Source of the DNA: Microcebus murinus
Lineage: Eukaryota > Chordata > Mammalia > Primates > Cheirogaleidae
Direction: 5' to 3'
Assembly (NCBI RefSeq): GCF_040939455.1
Contig: NC_134116.1
Location: forward strand, 68,944,400 to 69,008,399
DNA length: 64,000 bases
Position numbers and translations under genes: made by a program. Below the pieces are notes generated by a model, which was not told the DNA's origin, ran no database searches, and saw only the letters and a program-made list of their open reading frames with translations. Each line of letters begins with the position of its first letter. Position 1 is the stretch's first letter. Below are positions 26,461 to 38,570 of this stretch, one piece after another.

Positions 26461-26503
26461 TTTTATTTTGTTAAATAATAAAATAATTATTTTTAAATCA
26501 CAG

Positions 26504-26619
26504 GTTCTAAATTAGTTCCATTTTGGAGCTGGCTACAAATGGGCAAGGACCTACTTTTTATACGACTTCGATATTTGACTGGTGCCTGGAGGCTTGAACA
26601 AACTCGGAAAATGAATTAG
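26504..26619 (+). CDS. ALG5: ALG5 last coding exon and stop
   Basis: Completes the split Gly codon and encodes SKLVPFWSWLQMGKDLLF, then IRLRYLTGAWRLEQTRKMN and TAG (26617-26619). This is the C-terminus of dolichyl-phosphate beta-glucosyltransferase. The end matches the human protein as I remember it, so the protein is full length at this side. The five visible exons sum to 525 coding nt, or 175 of about 324 residues. The acceptor (AG at 26502-26503) has a poor polypyrimidine tract (ttatttttaaatcacag), which is unusual for an exon that cannot be skipped. The gene appears intact and functional. Confidence 0.96.
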
Positions 26620-26700
26620 GTTGTTTGCAGTCTTTGATTGTATTCTTTATGCATCAGTGTCACATTAAATAAAGCTAGAATAAACCTATTGTCATTGCCT
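26620..26700 (+). terminator. ALG5: ALG5 3' UTR with tandem poly(A) signals
   Basis: Two AATAAA hexamers lie at 26668-26673 and 26679-26684, 49 and 60 bp after the stop. Cleavage is expected near 26,695-26,705, so the 3' UTR is very short (about 80 nt). The exact cleavage site is inferred. Confidence 0.85.
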
Positions 26701-27223
26701 ACCTTTCGATAATTATAAAGAATTAACTGCTGTAAGTAAAAATTTATATACCTCTTTTGGACAAAATGGGTTTTTTTAAAGGTGTTTGTAACAAAAGTCA
26801 GATTTTCTTTTGCTTTAGCAATTTTGCTTATTCAGCTTAATTATTATGATTCTGAGAAATACAACATTTAGACAGAAGACAGAGCAATTATTCTTACTGT
26901 AGAGTGCCTGCATAATCCTCGTGAACTTAAATATAAACCAAAATCACATAATACTTTTCAGAGATTTAAAAATAGAATATATAAGTTTAAATATATACGA
27001 ATTCATCCATGTTGAAGAACTCCATATTTCAACCTATGAAACTCTAGAAGTTATATCTTAATAGCAACACTACAGGGTCAGTAACAAAGGTGTTCGTTTC
27101 CTTACACAGTCTTATTTATCTCCTTCCTAATCTTATGTATACTGTACTTTTATACCTTCTGACAACCCTTCCCTCTTGAGTTCATGTTATTTGAAAGTTC
27201 TTTATTAAAAAGAGAATTAAAAG
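26701..27223. other. Intergenic, nothing recognised
   Basis: AT-rich sequence directly after ALG5. No gene or clear repeat. Confidence 0.4.
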
Positions 27224-27475
27224 TGGCCAGATGCAGTAGCTCACACCTGTAATCCTAGCACTCTGGGAGGCAACAGCAGGACTACTGCTTGAGCCCAGGA
27301 GTTTGACACCAGCCTGAGTAAGAGCAAGACCCTGTCTATACTAAAAATAGAAAAATTAGCCAGGCATGGTAGTTTCCACCAGTAGTTCCAGCTACTGGAG
27401 AGGCTGAGGTAGGAGGATTGCTCGAGTCCAGTAGTTTGAGGTTACAATGAGCTATGATGATGTCACTAATCTGGG
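27224..27475 (+). mobile_element. Old Alu without linker, 3'-truncated
   Basis: From 'ggccagatgcagtagctcac' through both arms to 'gagctatgatgatgtcacta', then it stops without a poly(A) tail. The sequence that follows is Tigger. Confidence 0.85.
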
Positions 27476-27479
27476 GGGA

Positions 27480-28395
27480 GGGGTGATGCCACAAAGAAGA
27501 TTTATTAGTAAGGAAGAGAAGTGAGTACCAGGATTCAGAGCAGGAAGGGATAAGCCAACTACTGTTTTGTGTAAATTGCAGTTGGGTTTATGATCAGAAC
27601 TGAACTGCCCTTATCTGTAAGACTGCTAAATTCTGAGCTTTGAAAGGAAAAGATAAACAGCAACTGCCAGTCTTTTGGTTATACAACAAGACGGCCTGGA
27701 CAGTGAGAACCATTTTTCTGGACTGGTTGCATGGATGCTTTGTCCCTTAAGTCAGGAAGTACCTTGCCAATAAGGGACTTTTAAAGTTTTTTTCATACTG
27801 GACAATGCACCTGGCCACTCAGAACTTCATGGGTTCAACATCAAAGGCATAAAAGTGGTCTATCTGCCCTCGAACAAAACATCTCTAGATCACTGGGTCT
27901 TAAGGACCTTTAAGGTTCATTACACAAGGTACTCTATGAAAAGGACTGTCAACACTATTGGAAGAGAACCCCAAAAGTCTGAGAGGATTACACCATTGAA
28001 GATACCATCATTGTTAGAGAAAAAACTGTACAAGCCATTAAGCTGGAAACTAAATTCCTTCTGGAGAAAACTATACAGATATTGCACATGACTTCATAGG
28101 ATTTACAACAGAGCCAATCAAGAAAATCCTGAGATTATGGACATGGCAAAAAAGGTGGCAGTTGAAGGTGGTTTCAAGATATGCACCTTGGAGAAATTCA
28201 ACAGTTAATAGACACCACACCAGAGGACTAACAGAAGATGACTTGACAGAAATGAGTGCTTCCAAACCAGTGCCAACTGATGAGGAAGAAGACAGAAGAA
28301 GCAGTCCAGAAAACAAATTGACATTAAACAATCTGGATTATTGACTGTACAGAGGTCAGCACCCCTAACTCCTACATTGTTTGAGAGTCAACTAT
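27480..28395 (+). mobile_element. Tigger (pogo-like) DNA transposon, 3' part
   Basis: The body is the transposase remnant annotated next. After it, 'cagaggtcagcacccctaac' and 'attgtttgagagtcaact' match the Tigger1/MER2 right terminal repeat. The 5' half is missing and the 3' UTR is shortened. Confidence 0.8.
27640..28345 (+). pseudogene. Broken Tigger transposase, DDE domain
   Basis: The C-terminal half of a pogo/Tigger transposase can be read in pieces. One frame gives QLPVFWLYNKTAWTVRTIFL and then hits TAA (27748-27750). After a shift, LDNAPGHSELHGF carries the second catalytic Asp at 27801-27803. Next, VVYLPSNKTSLDHWVLRTF carries an Asp (27888-27890) at the place of the third, but with a few residues lost just before it. 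Another shift leads to TEDDLTEMSASKPVP, an acidic run and PENKLTLNN near the end. The stop and frameshifts mean no active enzyme is made. It is a fossil of the DNA transposons active in early primates and older mammals. Confidence 0.85.
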
Positions 28396-29499
28396 GCTTC
28401 AAGTATGTATAGTTGATACTCCAGTTCTATTTTCTAGGTTATTCAGTTTCCTTAAGAGCAGAAAACTTGCCTGCTACTTTGTCTCCATAGGATCCTAAAT
28501 TGTGATTGATCAAAAAGGTTTCTCAATTGGTTACATAATGTTACCATTTCAGTTCATTTATAAAAAAAAAAAAAGTCATATGAATGTGGTTATCCATTTT
28601 ATTGACAACTAAATTCCCTAAAGAAGCAGTCTAGTGGATTGCTTTGTTTTTGTGCAATCTCAAAAGCACCCGATCTACAAATTAATGACTTTATTTTGTT
28701 AAACCAATAAGGGACTGTAAGAAGTGATACATTTGTAATTCACTGATTTTGAAGTAAAACTCCAGTTAGTATTTTAATGGTCACAAAAAACAATACTTCC
28801 CTAGATTTGATCCTGTGTAGGTTCTGATAGTACTGAGAAAGGACGAAGTGGGACAGCAATAGTCCTTGCCTGAATAGTTTTGCACCTCAGAAATACTCCT
28901 GGGAAAATGAGGTATAGATACTGTATATCCTACTGTGTTCCTACTGAATATCTACAGTAACAAGATATACCTGTGTGTAGGATAGATAAGTGTCAGTCAC
29001 TGCACCTGATTCTACTATCATAGCAGGGACAGTAAAACCTACGTCCCAAGAGGCATAGTTAGCAACTATAAAACATGCCCCAACTATCCAGTGGTGTGAA
29101 TTTAAATCAGATCCTCCAAAATAAAATTGTAGGGAAAGTAAAAGTCCTTAATGCAGCAATATATACACTGTCAAGTGTAAATCATTCCATCATTCACTTG
29201 ATGATTACATGCTGAGTACACAGCAGTACTATGTTAAAAAAAAAAAAAGGTCTACAAGTAATCTACTTAGAAAAGAAAATGTTAGACATTTAAATAACAA
29301 TGCAAATAATATAAGATCAAGGAGCCAGATATGTTCTGAGGAAGGATGAATCTTTGTGGTCCAAAATTAGGAAAATTTCCCCTAAATTGTATTACTATAA
29401 GACTCTCCATGCACAATGCACAACTTCAGTGAAAGTGGAATCACCTCCATCTGGGAAGATAGTGTATATCCTGTCGGTTTCTTTTGGTCTTTGTCATTC
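28396..29499. other. Intergenic, nothing recognised
   Basis: Two short A runs (28561-28573, 29234-29247) are the only notable features. No gene supported. Confidence 0.4.
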
Positions 29500-30455
29500 T
29501 TCTGAAATAGAACAGAAATCCTACTCGCAGCAGAGCAGGGGAGGGGGGGAAAAGAGCGAAAGCCACTCCTAACAGCCAGATTGTGAATCTCAGATGGCCC
29601 ATCCCCCACAAGCAGTCTTTCTGGCTGAGTGGAACCACTTCAGACCCTCTCTGGCAGCTTTCCCCAGTAGCCTGGAGCAGACCTTTTACTCCTGCTGAGA
29701 CAGATACCTTCCCAGCTTTTGTGGAGCCTGAGAGCAAGCTCACCCAACCCAGCCCTTCCTAGCCTCACTTTCTCACCTGCCTCTGCTGTGGAGGAGAATA
29801 AGGACTCACCTGGAAGTTCCAGGGCTGGGGCATTCAAGTGCTTCTCCTGAGGGGCTAGAGCCAGTCATAGGCCCCATAAAGAACACTGAAGTTTGTTCCT
29901 TCCAGCAAGTGCCACCTACTACTGACTGGGAGATCAATTTGCACAGCCCTTTACCACATCTACTGACTCAATCATACGGTGTGGTTGATTCTTGCCAGCA
30001 CCCCCTGCCATCTCAGAGATTAAACTGGACATGCAAATACAATTCACACTGTTAAGAAGACCACAGGGCTGGAGAAAGAAGTATGAAAAATCAGAGGGAA
30101 AAGGACAGTCCCAAAGGAGAACATCAACTCTGTAGCAATGGACACAAACCAAAGTGAAAATATTGAAATGACAGACAAATAATTCTAAATATGGATTGTA
30201 AGGAAATGCAATGAAATCCAAAAGAAAATGGAAAACCAACTCAAAGAAACCAGAAAAACAATTCAGGAAATGAATGAAAAATTCACTACTGAGATTGACA
30301 TTAAAAACCAAATAGAACATCCGGAAATGAGAAATTCATTTAAGGAAATATAAAACAGTGGAAAGTTTTAAGAATAAACTAGACCAGGCAGAAGAAAGAA
30401 TCTCAGAGCTTGAAGACAACTCTTTAAAATTAACTCAGTCAAAAATAAACAACAG

Positions 30456-30789
<334 letters not shown>

Positions 30790-31752
30790 AAAAATAAACA
30801 ACAGGGAATTAAGAGGAATGAACAAAACCTACAAGAATTATGACATGTAAAACAGCCAAATATCAGAATCATACGCATCCCTGAGGGTGAAGAAAAATGC
30901 ACAAGGGCTAGAAAACCAATTTGAGGTAATAATTGAGGAAAACCTTCCCTGGTCTTGCTAGAGAGTTAGAGATTCATTGCAATCACCAAGACACAAAGTC
31001 ATCAAACTGGCCAAAGTCAACACAAAGGAAAAATTCCTGCAAGCCATGAAGTGAAAATATCATGTAACTTACAAAGGAAAACCCATGCAGCTAACTGCAG
31101 ACTTCTCAACTGAGAATTTATAAGCCAGAAGAGACTGGATCACCATCTTCAGTCTTCTTAAACAGAACAACTGTCAGCTTAGAATTTTGTAATCTGCAAT
31201 ACTAAGTTTCATATATGAAGGAGAAATAAAGACTCTTCCAGGCAAGCAATCACTGAGGGAATCTGTCAAGACCAGATTTGCCCTGCAGGAAATACTCAGA
31301 ACTGCATTATATGTGGATCAGCACAACGGATACTGACCAGTATAAAACCACCCAAAAGCTAACGCTCACAGCTCATATAAAACAATAGCACAAGAGGTAA
31401 AATAAAGCAATAAGGTATTACCCAACAGGATGAACAGAACAGCACCACACATATCAATTCTATCAACATGAATAGTCTGAAGACCCACTCAAGAGACACA
31501 GCCTGGCTGAATGGATGAAAAAATACAACCCAAGTACCTGCTGACTCCAGGAAACATCTAAACTGCAAGGACTTACACAGGCTCAAGGGGGAGGGATGGA
31601 AAAAAATATTCCATGCAAACAGAAACCAAAAGAAAGCAGATATAGCCATTCTCAGATAATATTGACAGTCAAGCTGAGAGTCAAATCAAAGACTCAATAC
31701 CATTGACAACTGCTAGAAAGAAAAATGCCTAGGAATATACTTAACCAAGGCA

Positions 31753-33220
31753 GTGAAAGATCTCTACAAATGGACCTACAAAACACTGAGGAAAGAAAAC
31801 ACAGATAACACAAACAAATGGGAAAATATATCATGTTCATGGATTGGTAAAATCAACATTATTAATAAGTCCATAGTACCCAAAGTGATTTACAGATTCA
31901 ATGCAATCCCCATCAAAATACCAATGTCATGTTTCACAGATCTAGAAAAAACAATTCTATGCTTTGTTTGGAACCAGAAAAAAGGCTATTTATTAGCCAG
32001 AGAAATCTTAAGCAAAAAGGAAAATATATGCAGCCATCACATTATCAGACACCAAACTATACTACAAGGCTATAGTAACAAAAACAGTATTATATTGACA
32101 CAAAAATAGAGACATAGACCAGTAGAATAGAACAGAGAATCCAACCATAAAACCATCCACATACAGCCAACTGATCTTTGACAAGGCAAGCAAGAATAGA
32201 TACTGGGGGGGAAAAGCCCTATTCAATAAATGGTGGTGGGAAAATTGGATAGCCACATGCGGAACAATGAAATAGGATCCATATCTCTCATCACTCACAA
32301 AAATTAATTCAAGCTGGATTAAAGACTTAAATGTAAGGCATGAAACCATAAAAATTCTAGAAGAAAATATAGGAAAAATTTTCCTAGATATCAGCCAAGG
32401 CAATGATTTTATGACTAAGACCCCAAAGGCAATTACATCAAGAACAAAAATAAATGGGGCTTGATTAAATTAGAAGCTGCACAGCAAAGGAAATAACAGA
32501 GCAAGTAGACAACCCAAAGAATGGGAAAAAATATTTGCAACATATACATCAGATAAAGAGCTAATAACCAGAATCTTCAAAGAAATCAAACAAATCAGCA
32601 AGAAAAAATACCATTAAAAAGTGGGCAAAAGACAAGAACAGAAGCTTTTCAAAAAAGGATAGACAAATGGCCAATGAACATGAAAAAATGCTCAATCACT
32701 AAGCATCAGGGAAGTGAAGATTAAAACCACAATGAGATATACCCTTACCCTAGTTAGAATGGCTTTTATTAAAAAGTCTAAAAACAATAGATGCTAGCGT
32801 GGATGCAGAGAGAAAGAAATGCTTATACACTTTTGGTGGGACTGCAAATTCATACAACCTCTATGGAAAAGAATATGGAAGTTCATCAAAAAAGTAAAAG
32901 TATACCTACCATTTGATCCAGCAAATACCCCTTTGGGTATTTACCTAAAGGAAACAGAGTCATTTTTTCCAAAAGACACTTGTACTCAATTGTTTATTAC
33001 AGCACAATTCACAATCACAAAGATGTGGAATCAACCCAAGTGCCCATCAATTCATGAATGGATTAAACAAATGTGGTATATGTATATCATGGAAAAGCAC
33101 TCAACCATAAAAAAGGATGAATTAAGGCCTTTTACAACAATTTAGATGGAACTGATAACAATTATCCTAAGTGAAGTATCTAAAGAATGGAAAAACAAAC
33201 ATCATGTGTACTCACTATTA
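31753..33220 (+). pseudogene. L1 ORF2 C-terminal remnant
   Basis: Open pieces read as L1 ORF2 downstream of the RT core: [20 protein letters not shown] and [18 protein letters not shown] text (31,753-32,109), then LIHFWWDCKFIQPLWKRIW, FDPANTPLGIY and CTQLFITAQFTITKMWNQP (32,819-33,145), and LSEVSKEWKNKHHVYSLL after that. Stops and shifts separate the pieces. Because the YADD-bearing RT core is absent upstream, this copy could not have moved itself in its present form. Confidence 0.88.
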
Positions 33221-33454
33221 AATTGGAACTCACCGATGAGCACACATGTGCACAGAGGGAATAAAAACTCAGTGGAAATCAAGCAAGGGGGAGGGAAGGA
33301 GGAAAGGATGGGTAAGAACCTACCTAATAGGTACAATGAACACTATCTGGATCATGGGCATACTTATAGACCTGACTCAGGCATTACAAAAGCAATCCAT
33401 GTAACCAAAAACAGTTGTACCCCGTATTTTGAAATAAAAAAATAATATTATGAG

Positions 33455-33755
33455 GTAGACAATAAAGAAATAACCCAACCCATATGCTTTTTACAAGAAA
33501 CTCACTACAAATGTATCTCTATAGGCAAGTTGAAAGTAAAAGATAGAAAAAGCATACAAATTTTAATCAAAGGAAAGCAGGAATGGCTATTATAATATGA
33601 GATAAAACAGAATTTATGTCAAAGAAAATTGCCAGACACATACAGGAATATTAAATAATAAAAAAGATTCAATCCACCAGAAAGGCATAGAAATCTTAAA
33701 AATGTATGCCCCTCAAAGCAGATTTACAAAACATATGAGGCAAAAACTGATACTG
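33455..33755 (+). mobile_element. Separate L1 fragment (ORF2 endonuclease region)
   Basis: 'tttacaagaaactcactaca', 'aggaaagcaggaatggctat' and 'aaaattgccagacacataca' come from the first part of L1 ORF2. The same part is already present in the L1 to the left, so this is a different element. An Alu abuts it at 33756. Confidence 0.75.
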
Positions 33756-34060
33756 GCAGGGTGCAATGGCTCACACCTGTAATTCTAGCTCTCTGGGAGG
33801 ATGAGGAGGGAGGATTACTTGAGCTCAAGAGTTTAAGACCAGCCTGAGCAAGGGTGAGACCCTCTCTCTATTAAAATAGAAAAAATTATCCAGGCTTGGT
33901 GTTACATGCCCATAGTCCCAGGTGTCAGGAGGCTGATGCAGAAGGATTGTTTGAGCCCAGGAGTTTGAGGTTTCTGTTTGCTAGGCTGATTCCATGGCAC
34001 TCTAGCCCAGGCAACAGAGTGAGACTGTCTCAAAAAAAATTAAATTAAAAAATAAATAAA
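33756..34060 (+). mobile_element. Old Alu without linker
   Basis: From 'ggcagggtgcaatggctcac' to 'gagactgtctcaaaaaaaat' with a mixed A/T tail. The inter-arm sequence is 'ttaaaatagaaaaaattatcc', without the strepsirrhine linker. Confidence 0.88.
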
Positions 34061-34239
34061 TTTTGGGAACAATTGTAGGAAGAAGAGGGTGATTTTGTCT
34101 TATCTTTTTTCCCCAAAGTAGTTTCCTGCCTCATACTACCTATTTTTTCCAAAGATAGCACGTTTCTCCCATCCTTAATCCATGATTCATCTAGTTTTTT
34201 GGCAAGTTCTATTGATTTTCCCTTCAAAGTGTCTATAAA

Positions 34240-34440
34240 TGCATGTCCTCACTTTTCTAGAATCCCACAGATACTCATCACCTCATACCTGGATGATTGC
34301 AATGGCTTCCTAATTGGTCTCCTTTCCTCTTATCTTCTATAAACTTTTCTCCCTCATCTACTTCTACTTTATAGCCTGGGTATCCTATACTTCCTAGAAT
34401 ATCACTGCCATGTCAAATTCTGCTCAAATACTTTTCAATT
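34240..34440 (+). repeat. L2 LINE fragment
   Basis: 'acctggatgattgcaatggc' followed by 'ttcctaattggtctcctttc' and 'aattctgctcaaatactttt' is the L2 3' region on the sense strand. Confidence 0.7.
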
Positions 34441-34449
34441 TCACTTTGA

Positions 34450-34625
34450 GTTCCAGGAAAACAGTGAGGTGGAGTGTCTGGGCTTTGGAGTCAGGCAGAC
34501 TTGAGTTGGAATTCTGAATCAGCCACTTGGGGGATTTTGTTTGTGTCTCAGGTTTTTCAACTGTAAAATGGGGACAATAATTCTTATCCCAGGAGCTGTC
34601 ATGAGGGAAGGTCAAGAGGATATGT
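34450..34625 (+). repeat. MIR SINE
   Basis: 'gctttggagtcaggcagact', 'gaatcagccacttgg', 'tgtgtctcaggtttttcaac' and 'tgtaaaatggggacaataat' follow the MIR consensus order. Confidence 0.85.
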
Positions 34626-35059
34626 CTAGAGCAGTAGTCCAATTCCTGGGAGGGGAAATCTCACAATAGGAGATACCGTGTTGGTGCTTCACTGCTAAAT
34701 CAAGATGACCTATGGCTCTCTTGTCTCAATCCTTGAGCATTTATTTGGTGATGAATTACCATGTAACATCATCTTTTTGATTTACCAAAACACTTTGACA
34801 GTTCTCTTAGGAAAACTGAGGCTTTCCTACTTAAAACCTCAGGGAATTCTGCACATTGTAGTCATTCTGGGCTGCCTTTGTGATTGCACGAGTTGTGCGT
34901 GCACCTGAGTGCCTGGCCAAGGTGGCAAGGGGATCTGAAATCTGTCCTTCACAATGCCCACGGCCAGCTTCTGCAGTCGCATCCACTAAGGTGGGATGGA
35001 GACGGGGTGCAGGATGGTAGGCATTCATACTCTCTTCTCCAGGTGTAGCTGAAATTTCA

Positions 35060-35265
35060 CCTCTGTGAAGACCTCCCTGACACCTCCCCTGTGCCCACTC
35101 CCCTAAAGTGACATACAAAGTTGTGTGATAACTGTAGGCATGTGTGTCTCTCTCCTAGTCATACTGAGTTTACTAAGGGCCACTGCTCTGTCTCCATGTA
35201 GTTAGTCCAGGTACCTGGTGCTCAGAAAAGTGTTTGATAATGGTTATGGAATGAATGATGACTTT
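35060..35265 (+). repeat. L2 LINE 3' end
   Basis: 'cacctctgtgaagacctccc' leading to 'tagtccaggtacctggtgct' and 'gaatgaatga' is the sense 3' end of L2. Confidence 0.75.
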
Positions 35266-37129
35266 CAAGGAAAGTTCCAGGGGGAGGCAGAAAAGTGTAG
35301 CATTAGTACAGAGTTACACATAAAATGTGGGAAGGAGACTAGAAGTGTTGGGGGAGGGGCATAGAGGCTACAATTCCTAGTTATAACTTTTCAGTGGAAC
35401 CACTATAATGCTAGATCAAACATAAGGTACAATACATGTACAAAGCAGAATCTTTGCATCCAGGGATGACTGTTGACTTTGTAGCATTCTAGTTTTATGC
35501 TGGGTATATAGCAAGTGCAAAGAACTGGCCCTCCCTTGGGTAAGGAAGCTGCCCTTCCTACCACTGTCTCATAGGCTGAGGGAGCTCACATTCAACCAAA
35601 ACTCTATAATCTTCAGAAAAGGACGATCTTAGTTTCGCCATGGTTTGAGGTCCTGAGCCAAGATTTTACTGGAGGTTCCACCAAATCATAACCCCTGACT
35701 CACTCCTCTCATATCCCAATAATATAACTTTTAGTGGAAGTTCTATTAAGCAGCAAAACTGCAGCCAATCAAGAAATCACGGAGAAAGATGAAGCAGAAT
35801 CTAGATTTCCAATAACCAGGACACTGGGCTTTTGTAAAATGGAAGTGTCATTGAGCCTTCTTTCCCAGGCTGAGCATTTTCTCCTTGGAACCCACCAAAT
35901 CTTACTGTTCTTGAGTGTAATGGATTGACTTTCTTACTAGCTTTGAGGAATACAGGATAAGAATTATATCAGTGACAAACTAACTTTAGGCAGGAAAAAG
36001 TCATCATAGTGCAGAAATGCCCTGCTACATAAATGAGAATGTACAGAAAGAGCAGACTAGACACACTCAAGAAGTCTGTAAATCAAAGTCCTGCCAAGAG
36101 CCGAGAATGCCAAGAACTGAAAAAGACTCCATGTCAGAAGCATGAGCCAGCACTGCAGAGGTTACTTCTTTCTCTGCATTGTGTCCTCAGCGTTGTGCTC
36201 ATATAAGAGAAGGAAACTGAGATGGTGATTGGGCCATTTCTTAATGTCATTTTTTTAAAACCTGAGCCACAAAGTATCAATGCTCAAGACCTAATTAGTT
36301 TATTTGCAATAAAGTGCACATCAAGGATAATCCTTAAAATACAATCTGTAACCTTTAGCTGTCCCAGTAGTTCCTGGCGTTTCTCACCCAGGGCAATCTC
36401 AAACTTAACACCTAGCCTGGAGCATAACCTTCTACTACAAATGTTGTTTCAAACAAAGTCATGGTTCAACTCCAACAGTATGATAATGCAAGAACAGTGG
36501 AAAGAAAGTGCAGTGCTTTGAGAACTAGAAAAAGCAGTTAAATTCAAGGCCTTGTGTTTACATTTCAGAGGTATCTGAGCCTTTTGGAGGACTGACTTTT
36601 CTACACACCAGAGCAAGTTGAATACTGCCCTACATGCCTTTATGCTATTCCCCCCCCCCCCTGCAGCAAATGCCTTTTCTCCGAGGAACTTCAGGCTGAT
36701 GGGGATTCAAAGGCCATCAGCACACCGGTGGCCTTTCCTAAGTGGCATTTCTGAGTGGGTTCTTGGAGTCCACGGTGACCTCAAGAGGCAGGTTACCCAG
36801 GGGGCAGCCAGGCCGTGAGGCGAGAAGGTTGTACATTAACATTGCTGTGTGCCCATAAGGCTGTAACTTTATTAGATTAGATAATATTGTATATCATATG
36901 CTAGGTTGTTAAGTAAATAAATACGCGTAAGGAAATTACAATCCACATAATTATATGACTAGTTTTAACTGCCACTCGCCATCAGAGTGATTAGATTTTC
37001 TTCTGCCTATGTCCCTGCAAACCAGTTGCCACAGCACGGTGGATGGGAGGTGGATGGGCGTGAGGATCCACTTTACTCTGAAAAGCAAGTCGTTAGGCAC
37101 AAATGGGGCAAGTGACAGTAACCATCAGG
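35266..37129. other. Intergenic, upstream of the CpG island
   Basis: No gene or clear repeat. A run of 12 C lies at 36650-36661. Sequence becomes GC-richer only after about 37,010. Confidence 0.4.
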
Positions 37130-38570
37130 GTCCAGACACATGTCAGAAACGGCGGCGGCGGCGGCTCGGGGAGGTTCCCAGCCTGATTTGATTTGTTGGT
37201 GGTCCTGTATTCTTGTTCTGGTGACAACCCTCCTAGGGCCCAAAGCTCCGGGTGGATGGGGGAAGTCTCAGGGGTGGCGGGGAAGAGAGAGAGGTGCGAG
37301 GCGACCCACGCCGGCCGAGCCTCCCCACCGCGGCCCCACGAGCCGGCGTGACGGCGGGCGGGAGGAGAGCCTGGTCGCGCAGGAGGACAGCGAGGTAGCG
37401 GGGCTGGGGCGGGGGGCACAGCGCTGCCGGCCGCTGCCACGCGCACCCGCCCCCTCCCCGGGCCGCAAGTTTCCGCGCACGTGGCCGCGGGCGGCTCGCG
37501 CTCCCGCCCCTCCTGGCGGGCGCACCGCGCGGCCGGCGCGGGCGGGGGCGGGCGCGCGAGCAGGGCTCCCTGGCGGCTTTCCAGGTCGGCGCACTAATAC
37601 GGGCGATGAGGCTTCGCGGCTCCAGTCTGACTGACGCCGGCTGGGGCCGCCGCCGCCGCCGCTGCAGCCGCTGTCTCGGTCCCCGCCGCCGCCGCCCGGC
37701 CCTGCAGCCGCGGGGCGCGCGCAGCCAGGCAGTGAGTCGCCGCTCGGAGCGCCGCAGCGGGCGACCGGGGACCCGCTGCGGGGCGGGGGACTGCGGACGG
37801 GGTGGGGGAGGGATGAGTGGCTTCGCGGGGACAGGTAAGAGGTGCCCTCCCCGGCCGCGCGCCGGGCGTGTGCGTGTGGCGTGCGGCGCTAAGTTTTGCT
37901 TCCACAGCGGACGGCTCCTCGGTTCTTTGGCGCGCGGCTTGGCCCTTTGTACTCTGCATCCCCGCGTGTCTCGGTGGAGCCGGAGTGGCGTGCGGGGCGC
38001 GGGGCGGGCGCGGGGCCGGAGGGGCGGCTCCGGGCAGTTGGCCGCGCCGACCGCGGGCGCCGCGCACCTTCCTCGCGCCTGCAGCCTCTGGGGCCGCGGG
38101 CGCCCGGGACCTGTCCGGGGACGCGTGTGTCGCGGCGGGGCGGCGGCCGGCGGGGCTGTGGCCGGGGCGTGGGCGGGGACGCGGGGCCGAGCGCCGGTCG
38201 GGCGCCGCCGGGGAGACCCAGCCTCGGAGCTGAGTCAACCGCGCAGCAGACACCTCGGGCTGGGGGGCGGGTAGTGACTGCGACTCTTGGGGGCGATTCT
38301 GAAAGGCGCCAGGGCAGAGTGGCCTCGCTGGCCTTGCTGGTCGTGGGTTTTTACTTTGCTTACCTCTGGGGCACGCGAAGTGAAGAAACAGAAAGTTAGG
38401 CATGTCGTTGGGCGTCTGCGCGAGCGTTGGGAGCCGGGGTGTTTGTCTTTCCCTCCGCCCGCGCTCGGTGCCAGCTCGCCGCGCGGGGAGGGGGCGGGAG
38501 GGGCGCGGTGGGGACAGATGCGGGAGACTCTCTGACGCCGGCTTTGTGAGCGGAAGGAGGAGCGCGGGGG
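37130..38570. promoter_or_regulatory. SMAD9: CpG island, inferred SMAD9 promoter
   Basis: CpG is dense over about 1.4 kb, against almost none on either side. The island has several GC boxes (for example ggggcggggg at 37780) and no TATA box at a sensible place. It also has CGG/GCC trinucleotide runs at 37150-37164 and 37648-37663. In human the gene downstream of ALG5 in the same direction is SMAD9, so this is most simply its promoter. The long frames open on both strands here come from GC-rich sequence with few stops. Confidence 0.8.
37590..37834 (+). other. SMAD9: Candidate non-coding exon 1 of SMAD9
   Basis: Within the island, the likely transcript start region is near 37,590. A good 5' splice site, ACAG then GTAAGA, ends a candidate exon at 37834. 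An alternative donor, GGCA then GTGAGT, would end it at 37731. SMAD9 (SMAD8) is a BMP-receptor-activated SMAD whose first exon is untranslated, so no coding match is expected. The gene name rests on synteny with ALG5. The exon limits are inferred, and the start is only approximate. Confidence 0.45.

Noticed and set aside
37594..38403. A 269-codon - strand frame and overlapping + strand frames of 138-222 codons in the CpG island
   Set aside because: GC-rich DNA has few stop codons. The products are Ala/Arg/Pro/Gly-rich on both strands with no domain, and the frames cross the likely exon 1 donors.
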